Source of the DNA: JBDRGD01 sp043818095
GTDB taxonomy: Bacteria > Chloroflexota > Dehalococcoidia > Dehalococcoidales > RBG-16-60-22
Reading direction: 5' to 3'
Length of the DNA stretch: 17,377 bases
NCBI GenBank assembly: GCA_043818095.1
Contig: JBDRGD010000078.1
Coordinates: forward strand, 1 to 17,377
Positions 1 to 5,801 of this stretch are shown in pieces; the first letter of the stretch is position 1; each line of letters opens with the position of its first letter. The translations under genes and the position numbers were made by a program. The notes beneath the pieces were generated by a model, which had not been told where the DNA came from, did not search any database, and was given only the letters and a program-made list of their open reading frames with translations.

Positions 1-2010
1 ATCATGGCGGTGACCTTCACCAACAAGGCCGCGCGGGAGATGGAGGCGAGGCTGAGCCAGCTGGCGAGCGGCTCCCTGGAGCGACTGACCATCGGGACTT
101 TTCACGCCATCTGCGCGCGCATCCTCCGCCAGGACGGCCGGGCGGCGGGCATCGACCCCGGCTTCGTGATTTACGATTCCGATGACCAGCTGGACCTGGT
201 GAAGAAGAGTCTGGAGGCGGCGGGACTCGACCCCAAGCAGTATGCCCCCCGGGCGGTGCTTTCGGCGATATCCGCCGCCAAGAGCCAGCTGCTGACCCCG
301 GCGGACTATGCCGGGAAGAGCCACAGCTACTTCGAGGAGGTGGTGCAGCGGGTCTACGAGCGCTACCAGGAGCTGCTGAAGGCCAGCAACGCGCTGGACT
401 TCGACGACCTGCTGCTCCAGGCCGTGCTCCTCTTCCGGCAGCACCCGGAGGTCCTGGCGCGCTACCAGTCGCGCTACCTCCACCTGCAGGTGGACGAGTT
501 TCAGGACACCAACCTGGTGCAGTACGAGTTCGTGAAGCAGGTCGCCGGGCAATACCGCAACATCTGCGTCGTCGGCGACCCCGACCAGTCGATTTACTCC
601 TGGCGCTCCGCCGATTTGCGCAATATCCTTAATTTCGAGAAAGATTACCCGGATGCGAAGGTGGTGCTGCTGGAGCAGAACTACCGCTCCACGAAGATGA
701 TTCTGGAGACCGCTTCCTGCGTCATTTCCGCCAACCGGCAGCGCAAGCCGAAAGACCTGTGGACGGAGAACGACGCGGGGGTGCCCACGGCGGTCATGGA
801 GACCTATACCGAGTACGAGGAAGCCCAGGCGGTGGTCAGCGAGATTGACCGGTTGGCGCGGGAGGGGGAGGTAAAGGCCGGGGACTGTGCCGTGATGTAC
901 CGCACCAATGCGCAGTCGCGCGCCCTGGAGGAAGCATTTCTCCGCTGCGGGATGCCCTACCGGCTCGTGGCGGGCACGCGCTTCTACGAACGGCGCGAGG
1001 TCAAGGACGTCATCGCTTACCTGCGCCTGATACAGAACCCTCGGGACCAGGTCAGCCTGATGCGGGTCATCAACGTGCCGCCGCGGGGCATCGGCCCGCG
1101 CACCCTGATGGAACTGGCGCAGTGGGCGCGGGGGCAGGGCGTCCCCGATTACCGGGGACTGCAGCTCCTCGCGGAGCGTGAAGATGCCGGGGACACCCCG
1201 TTCAACCCCCGGACGGCACGACTGCTGGGTTCTTTCGGCGCGCTGCTGGAGAAGCTGCGCGCGCGCAGTCGCGAGTTGAACGTGGTTGAACTCCTGGACC
1301 GGGTGGTGCAGGAATCCGGCTACCAGGGCTACGTGCAGGCGCTGGCGGACGGCGAGGAGCGCTGGGAAAACATCCTCGAGCTGCGCACGGTCGCTCAGGA
1401 ATACAAGGGCCTGCCGCCGGGAGAGGGGCTGGCGGCGTTCCTGGAAGGGGTGGCGCTGGTCTCGGACGTCGACGGTCTGGAGAGTGGCGCGGAGGCGGCG
1501 ACCCTGATTACCCTGCACCAGGCGAAGGGGCTGGAGTTCCCCGTGGTCTTCATCGTGGGGATGGAGGAGGGGGTGCTGCCCCATTTCAAGTCGTTCGACA
1601 GCCCGGAGCAGATGGAGGAGGAGCGCCGACTCTGCTACGTGGGGATTACCCGCGCGAAGCAGCGCGTCTATCTCCTGCGAGCCTTCCGGCGCAGCCTGAT
1701 GGGCAGCAGCGGGGTGAACCAGCCGTCCCGCTTTCTCACGGACATCCCGGCGCACCTCGTTTCCGGGGGCGACCTGTGGGCGGGGCGGCAGAAAGCCGCC
1801 GAGTCCGTCTACAAGCGGGAAAACCTGCGCACGCCCGCCGTCGATTTACCGTCGGTGAAGGAAGGCGACCGCGTCCGGCATGCCCAGTTCGGGGAGGGGG
1901 TGGTCGTCAGCCGCCGGATGGTGAAGGACGACGTGGAGGTGGCGGTGGCTTTCGCCGGGAACGGACTGAGAAAGCTGCTGCTCAGCTTCGCGAAACTGGA
2001 GAAAGTGTAA
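1..2010 (+). CDS. pcrA: ATP-dependent 3'-5' DNA helicase PcrA/UvrD, 5' end missing
   Basis: Superfamily 1 helicase that unwinds DNA in nucleotide excision repair and mismatch repair and clears replication obstacles. The reading frame is open from base 1 and the first readable residues (AVTFTNKAAREM) are motif Ia, so the start codon and Walker A motif lie outside the window; about 50-70 N-terminal residues are missing compared with the usual 720-740. Counting from the Met at base 4, motif II is DEFQDTN (about residue 164), followed by GDPDQSIYSWR (motif III), NYRST (motif IV), TLHQAKGLEFPVV (motif V) and CYVGITRAKQRVYL (motif VI). The C-terminal 45 residues, from VKEGDRVRHAQFGEG, match the Tudor-like tail typical of PcrA. 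It ends 414 bp before mutL on the same strand. PcrA is favoured over Rep because of the tail. Family assignment is secure; the choice between the names pcrA and uvrD is not. Confidence 0.95.
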   Translation: MMAVTFTNKAAREMEARLSQLASGSLERLTIGTFHAICARILRQDGRAAGIDPGFVIYDSDDQLDLVKKSLEAAGLDPKQYAPRAVLSAISAAKSQLLTPADYAGKSHSYFEEVVQRVYERYQELLKASNALDFDDLLLQAVLLFRQHPEVLARYQSRYLHLQVDEFQDTNLVQYEFVKQVAGQYRNICVVGDPDQSIYSWRSADLRNILNFEKDYPDAKVVLLEQNYRSTKMILETASCVISANRQRKPKDLWTENDAGVPTAVMETYTEYEEAQAVVSEIDRLAREGEVKAGDCAVMYRTNAQSRALEEAFLRCGMPYRLVAGTRFYERREVKDVIAYLRLIQNPRDQVSLMRVINVPPRGIGPRTLMELAQWARGQGVPDYRGLQLLAEREDAGDTPFNPRTARLLGSFGALLEKLRARSRELNVVELLDRVVQESGYQGYVQALADGEERWENILELRTVAQEYKGLPPGEGLAAFLEGVALVSDVDGLESGAEAATLITLHQAKGLEFPVVFIVGMEEGVLPHFKSFDSPEQMEEERRLCYVGITRAKQRVYLLRAFRRSLMGSSGVNQPSRFLTDIPAHLVSGGDLWAGRQKAAESVYKRENLRTPAVDLPSVKEGDRVRHAQFGEGVVVSRRMVKDDVEVAVAFAGNGLRKLLLSFAKLEKV

Positions 2011-2020
2011 TCAATTTTAA

Positions 2021-2051
2021 CAGTGGAAAGCCGCTGCTATTTTACTTTAAA
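2021..2051 (+). terminator. possible Rho-independent terminator after pcrA
   Basis: Ten bases after the pcrA stop codon, CAGTGG (2021-2026) can pair with CCGCTG (2031-2036), one pair being G-U, across an AAAG loop. The following stretch TATTTTACTTT is T-rich but interrupted. Position fits termination of pcrA; the short stem and broken T tract keep the call tentative. Confidence 0.4.
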
Positions 2052-2369
2052 GCTTGTGGAATACCATAGCGAAACAAATCCGCCGATAAGAAATACCACA
2101 ACCTCCCCATACCACACCCCATCGTTTCTTCTCTTTTCCACTCTGCCCGCCCCGTTTCCTTCGCTTGCGGTCTGGTAGATTGCCCGCCTCCCAAAGTTGG
2201 GGAGTGGAAGAAGGCAACTCTCCCGTTAATTCGGGGCGTCCTAGGAGTGCGCAGCCCCCCTTCTTAGTCTCTTCCCCCTCTCCTTTGCCACCTCGTAAGG
2301 AGAGGGGGATAAAGGGGGTGAGGTAGATAACCAATCCCCTTTGACGGGGGTCAGCAGAAAAGATTAGAC
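2052..2369. other. non-coding gap between pcrA and mutL
   Basis: I see no credible gene here. The only sizeable open frame (minus strand, about 2047-2376) has low-complexity, repeat-like translation with runs such as LTPFIPLSLRGGKGEG and no recognisable domain. Base composition changes from AT-rich near 2040-2100 to pyrimidine-rich and polypurine tracts around 2100-2340. It contains the inverted repeat listed separately and a short CCCAA-AG-TTGGG palindrome near 2190-2203. The most likely content is a dispersed intergenic repeat of the REP/MITE kind plus spacer; this is inference, since other copies cannot be looked for here. Confidence 0.5.
2273..2309. repeat. perfect 13-bp inverted repeat, REP/MITE-like
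   Basis: TCCCCCTCTCCTT (2273-2285) and AAGGAGAGGGGGA (2297-2309) are exact reverse complements around an 11-base loop. The right arm is followed by TAAAGGGGGTGAGGTAG. Pyrimidine-rich palindromes of the form CCCCCTCTCC..GGAGAGGGGG are familiar as dispersed intergenic elements in many bacterial genomes. The hairpin could fold strongly in RNA, but it lacks a T tract on either side, so a terminator is less likely. A second, weaker relative is seen near 17218-17249. Confidence 0.6.
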
Positions 2370-2384
2370 TTGACAAGGAAAGCC

Positions 2385-2413
2385 TTGACAGGTTACACGG
2401 AAACGTGTAAAAT
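2385..2413 (+). promoter_or_regulatory. sigma-70 promoter of mutL
   Basis: A perfect -35 box TTGACA (2385-2390), a 17-bp spacer and a near-consensus -10 box TAAAAT (2408-2413). Transcription should start near 2419-2421, only about 4-6 bases before the mutL ATG at 2425. An upstream TTGACA at 2370-2375 has only a poor partner (TTACAC) at the right distance. Confidence 0.75.
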
Positions 2414-2424
2414 TGCGGAAAGAT

Positions 2425-4137
2425 ATGGGCATCAGGGTTCTCGACGAAAAGGTGATTTCCCAGATTGCCGCCGGGGAGGTTGTCTCCCGGCCGGCCTCGG
2501 TGGTGAAGGAGCTGGTGGAGAACGCCCTCGATGCTGGGGCGGACCAGATAACGGTGGAGGCGCAGGGGGCCGGACTGGGACTGCTACGGGTGACCGATAA
2601 CGGCAGCGGCATCCCGGCGGAGGAGGCGGCGCTGGCTTTTACCCGGCACGCCACCAGCAAGATTACCCGCGCCGACGAACTGGACGCGATACGCAGCCTG
2701 GGCTTCCGCGGAGAGGCGTTGCCGAGCATCGCGGCGGTGGCGGAGGTGGAAATGCTCACCCGCGCCCCCGGCGAGACTGCGGGCAGCTTTCTCCGTCTCG
2801 AGGGCGGGGAGATTACCCGGAGAGAAAGCCAGCCCCGCGTCCCCGGGAGCACTGTGACCGTGCACAACCTTTTCGCCAAAGTGCCCGCGCGCCGCAAGTT
2901 CCTGAAATCGGCGTCCACGGAGAACAGTCACATCGCCCAGGTGGTCACCCAGTATGCCCTGGCCTATCCCGAGGTCCGATTTCACCTGCTGGTCGACGGA
3001 CGTCGTCAACTTCAGACCTCGGGGAGTGGTCGATTGCGCGACAGCGTGGTCGAGGTCTACGGCCTGGAGGTGGGGCGCGGTCTGCTGGAAATCGCTAACG
3101 CGGAGGGGGCCTGGGATACGGGGAAGGCCCCTTCAGTGACGGTCAGCGGCATGGTGGGCGTGCCGACCCTCCATCGGGGGGGGCGGGGCTATTTGAGCTT
3201 CTTCGTCAACCGGCGCTGGGTGAGCAGTCGCTTGCTCGGCTTCGCCGTGGAAGAAGCCTATCACGGGCTGCTGATGACGGGACGGCACCCGGTGGCGGTG
3301 CTGAACCTGGAGATTCCGCCGGGGGAAATCGACGTTAATATTCACCCGGCGAAGAGCGAGCTCAAGTTCCGGGACGAGGGGGCGGTCTTCCGCGCCGTGC
3401 AGCGCGCGGTGCGCCGGACGCTGGTGGCGCAGATGCCCGTGCCCCGTATCGAAGAAACGCCGGCCTCACTGGCGGCGCCGCCCGCACCGCAGCCGGGGCT
3501 CTGGTCCGGGAGCGGAGAAGAGCACCGACCGGCGGTGCTCCCGGTGGTTTCCCCGCCGCAAGAGGACTCCCTGCCGGTGCTGCGGGTGGTGGGGCAGTTG
3601 CAGAACCGCTACATCGTGGCGGAGGGCGCCGACGGACTATACCTCATCGACCAGCATGCCGCCCACGAGCGCATCTGCTTCGAGGAGGTGCGCCGACAGC
3701 GCGCGCAGCGCCGGGTGGCGGTGCAGGGACTGCTGGCGCCGTCGACCCTCACCGTGACGCCGAGACAGGACGAGGTGCTGCGCCGGCACCATGCGGAGCT
3801 GACCGATTTCGGATTTACCCTGGAGCCTTTCGGCAGCCGGACCTACCTGGTGCGGGCGGTGCCCGCGCTGCTGCACGACAAAGACTGGACGGGGATGCTC
3901 CGGGAACTGCTGGACGGGGTCACCGGGGAGGGGGGCGGCGACTGGGCGGAAAATCTGGCGGTGAGCATCGCCTGTCACAGCGCGGTGCGGGCGGGGCAGG
4001 CGCTTTCCGGGGAAGAGATGCGGGCGCTGGTGCGCGGGCTGGAGCAGGCGGACAATCCCCGCACCTGTCCCCACGGCCGGCCGACGGTGCTGCACCTGAG
4101 CTCCGGGCGAATGGAGCGCGACTTCGGGCGCAGCTAG
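2425..4137 (+). CDS. mutL: DNA mismatch repair protein MutL (endonuclease type)
   Basis: MutL couples mismatch recognition by MutS to strand nicking and helicase loading. The 570-residue protein has an N-terminal GHKL ATPase domain with ELVENALDAGA, DNGSGI, FRGEALPSI and the GSTVTVHNLF segment, a Pro-rich linker at about 340-385, and a C-terminal dimerisation/nuclease domain. The metal-dependent endonuclease signature DQHA-x2-E-x4-E is intact at residues 409-420, and the companion motifs ACHSAVRAGQ and CPHGRPT (C548) are present. This is the nicking MutL of bacteria lacking MutH. ATG 2425 is chosen because family members begin M-x-I-x-x-L-x-x-x-V-x-x-QIAAGEVV just here. The in-frame TTG at 2413 lies inside the -10 box and so would not be transcribed. 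The stop codon overlaps that of the convergent nuclease gene. Confidence 0.97.
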   Translation: MGIRVLDEKVISQIAAGEVVSRPASVVKELVENALDAGADQITVEAQGAGLGLLRVTDNGSGIPAEEAALAFTRHATSKITRADELDAIRSLGFRGEALPSIAAVAEVEMLTRAPGETAGSFLRLEGGEITRRESQPRVPGSTVTVHNLFAKVPARRKFLKSASTENSHIAQVVTQYALAYPEVRFHLLVDGRRQLQTSGSGRLRDSVVEVYGLEVGRGLLEIANAEGAWDTGKAPSVTVSGMVGVPTLHRGGRGYLSFFVNRRWVSSRLLGFAVEEAYHGLLMTGRHPVAVLNLEIPPGEIDVNIHPAKSELKFRDEGAVFRAVQRAVRRTLVAQMPVPRIEETPASLAAPPAPQPGLWSGSGEEHRPAVLPVVSPPQEDSLPVLRVVGQLQNRYIVAEGADGLYLIDQHAAHERICFEEVRRQRAQRRVAVQGLLAPSTLTVTPRQDEVLRRHHAELTDFGFTLEPFGSRTYLVRAVPALLHDKDWTGMLRELLDGVTGEGGGDWAENLAVSIACHSAVRAGQALSGEEMRALVRGLEQADNPRTCPHGRPTVLHLSSGRMERDFGRS

Positions 4138-4577
4138 CCTTCCCCGGCACGCTGGAGCAGTTCCCACCGCACCATGCCGTCCTCAATCAGCTGGCGTATC
4201 TTCCGCTGTGCCGTCGTCAGGGTCGATTTGTTCGATTTTACTTCGATGATGACGATTTCCTGCGGGTCGCCCTGTGCCAGCCCCGGAAAGACAATGAAGT
4301 CGATGGGGCTGCCGATGAAGCGGGCCTCGGTGGGGTCGTAGTGGAACTCGGGCAGGAAGGGCGCCATCTGCTCGGTGAACTTGCCGCCGAGAACCGCGCG
4401 ACTCTGCGTCAGCGCCTCCCGGAGCGAATGGGTCCGGTCCTGTTCCCAGCGGACGATTTCCGCCTGCTGCCACTGGCGGAACCTGCGCTCGAACCGGAGC
4501 TGGGTAAAATAATAGACGGCAAAGACGAAGATGAGGGCGGCGAGCACGCTAACGATGACCATGACTGCGGTTTCCAT
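4134..4577 (-). CDS. membrane-anchored Holliday junction resolvase-related endonuclease
   Basis: A 147-residue protein with one N-terminal membrane segment (about residues 4-24), a charged, probably helical linker (28-70) and a small nuclease-like domain. The segment ARFIGSPIDFIVF followed by IVIIEVKSNKSTL and QRKIRQLIEDGMVRWELL matches the family of endonucleases related to archaeal Holliday junction resolvases (Endonuc_Holl). D93, E112 and K114 would be the PD-(D/E)xK catalytic residues. Its substrate is unknown. It is the last gene after lepB and pyrE on the minus strand and converges on mutL, the two stop codons sharing the palindrome CTAG (4134-4137). ATG 4577 is preferred because GGAGG (4587-4583) sits 5 bases upstream. 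ATG 4580 (2-base spacing) and ATG 4616 (no clear ribosome binding site) are alternatives. Family call is good; cellular role is open. Confidence 0.85.
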   Translation of the reverse strand: METAVMVIVSVLAALIFVFAVYYFTQLRFERRFRQWQQAEIVRWEQDRTHSLREALTQSRAVLGGKFTEQMAPFLPEFHYDPTEARFIGSPIDFIVFPGLAQGDPQEIVIIEVKSNKSTLTTAQRKIRQLIEDGMVRWELLQRAGEG

Positions 4578-4582
4578 CATGT

Positions 4583-4590
4583 CCTCCCCC
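4583..4590 (-). promoter_or_regulatory. ribosome binding site deciding the nuclease start
   Basis: The minus-strand sequence GGGGGAGG is followed after 5 bases by ATG at 4577 (after 2 bases by ATG at 4580). It supports an internal start over the more upstream ATG at 4616. Confidence 0.6.
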
Positions 4591-4631
4591 TGGAGGTCTT
4601 CCAGGCGCGCGGGCATTAGTCTGGCCGGCCT

Positions 4632-5210
4632 TTATGCCGCCGGCGCGGCGCTGCTGCCGGGTTTCACCAGGGGAACGCCTTCCGCGCAGAGGGGGCACTG
4701 CGCCGGAGCGTAGGTGACGGTCTCCGAGTGGAGACAGCTGAAAACGGGCACCCCGAAATCGATTGGTCGGGTGGTGCGGTCCACCAGGACGGCCACGCCG
4801 ATTACCTGTCCACCGCGTTTCCGCACTGCATCGATAACCTCGCGGATGGAGCCGCCGGTGGTCAGGATGTCATCGACGACGAGGATGCGCTCCCCGGGGT
4901 CGATGCGGAAGCCGCGACGGAAGGTGCGCTCGTTTCCCTCTTTTTCCGCGTAGATGGCGCGCACCCCGAGCTGGCGGGCGACCTCATGGGCGAGGATGAT
5001 ACCGCCGGTGGTGGGCCCGGCGACGGACCGGATGCCGCTGTCGCGAAAACGGTCGGCAATCATCCCGCAGAGCTGCTCGGTATACTGTGGATACTGGAGG
5101 ACCTGGAATTTCTCCCAGTAGACCGGGGAATGGAGCCCGGAGGTAAGCAGGAAGTGCCCGTGGAGCACGGCTCCCGCGCGGGCGAAGATTTCCGCAACAT
5201 CATCCGTCAT
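4632..5210 (-). CDS. pyrE: orotate phosphoribosyltransferase
   Basis: Transfers phosphoribose from PRPP to orotate, giving OMP, in de novo pyrimidine synthesis. The 192-residue protein shows the type I PRTase fold markers: FLLTSGLHSPVYWEK near the N-terminus (OPRT-specific), GPTTGGIILAHEVA (residues 65-78) and the PRPP-binding loop ILVVDDILTTGGS at 109-121. The C-terminus has a CPLC pair (172-175), also known in other members of this branch. The start is ATG 5210: its ATGA overlaps the lepB stop codon, so translation is probably coupled. An upstream in-frame start at 5255 would lie well inside lepB and adds residues that do not look like PyrE. No other pyrimidine genes are in the window. Confidence 0.95.
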   Translation of the reverse strand: MTDDVAEIFARAGAVLHGHFLLTSGLHSPVYWEKFQVLQYPQYTEQLCGMIADRFRDSGIRSVAGPTTGGIILAHEVARQLGVRAIYAEKEGNERTFRRGFRIDPGERILVVDDILTTGGSIREVIDAVRKRGGQVIGVAVLVDRTTRPIDFGVPVFSCLHSETVTYAPAQCPLCAEGVPLVKPGSSAAPAA

Positions 5211-5740
5211 GGATTGACCTGTTCGTCCAGCGCGTGGTTGGAACTGACGCCCCACTGGGCGGGGGGCCAGATGTAGATCCAGACCTTGCCGACCACGTTC
5301 TCCCGGGGCACCAGCCAGCCGGTGTGGGAATCGCTGCTGTTGCTGCGGTTGTCCCCCAGGACGAAGTAGCTGTCCGACGCAACCTTCGTCTCCGGCATGG
5401 TGTACCGGGGATCGTGCGTGATATAGGGTTCCTGCAGCGGGACGCCATCGACGTAGACCTGCTGCCCCCTGATCTCGACGGTATCCCCGGGCAGGCCGAT
5501 AATCCGCTTGATATAGTCGCTGTCAGCCCGGCCCGGCGGTTTGAAGATAATGACGTCGCCCCTCTGCGGTTCTTCGAAGAAATAGGCGGCTTTATTCACC
5601 AGCAGCCGCTCACCCTCGAAGAAGTTGGGCTCCATGCTGGCGCCGATGACCACTGACGTTTGCAGGGTCGTGTTCACGACCAGGAAAATGATGAACGCCA
5701 GGGCGGCGGTAATCAGCAGTTCCCGTAAGAAAGCTCTCAT
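5207..5740 (-). CDS. lepB: signal peptidase I
   Basis: Membrane serine protease that removes signal peptides from exported proteins. It has 177 residues, with a single N-terminal membrane segment (about 8-26) and the catalytic part outside the membrane. Catalytic Ser35 lies in GASMEPNF and the general-base Lys78 in YIKRIIGLPGD. Box E FVLGDNRSNSSDS is complete. It is of the short Gram-positive-like type with one anchor. GGGAG lies just upstream of the ATG. The gene follows a -10-like TATAAT, and its stop overlaps the pyrE start. Confidence 0.97.
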   Translation of the reverse strand: MRAFLRELLITAALAFIIFLVVNTTLQTSVVIGASMEPNFFEGERLLVNKAAYFFEEPQRGDVIIFKPPGRADSDYIKRIIGLPGDTVEIRGQQVYVDGVPLQEPYITHDPRYTMPETKVASDSYFVLGDNRSNSSDSHTGWLVPRENVVGKVWIYIWPPAQWGVSSNHALDEQVNP

Positions 5741-5755
5741 CTTTGCTCCCTTTAG

Positions 5756-5784
5756 ATTATAACGCTTTCGGACGGTTTCCGCCA
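5756..5784 (-). promoter_or_regulatory. possible promoter of lepB-pyrE-nuclease
   Basis: On the minus strand a perfect TATAAT (5761-5756) lies 15 bases upstream of the lepB ATG. The hexamer 17 bp further up, TGGCGG, is a poor -35. Transcription would begin near 5749, just ahead of or within the GGGAG ribosome binding site, giving a leader of about 9 bases. The promoter would separate lepB from comEC, which ends at 5802. Confidence 0.5.
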
Positions 5785-5801
5785 GCCTGTGCAGTCTCCG
5801 T

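Noticed and set aside
2047..2376. 109-codon minus-strand open frame in the pcrA-mutL gap
   Set aside because: Low-complexity translation arising from the palindromic repeat; no ribosome binding site and no recognisable fold.
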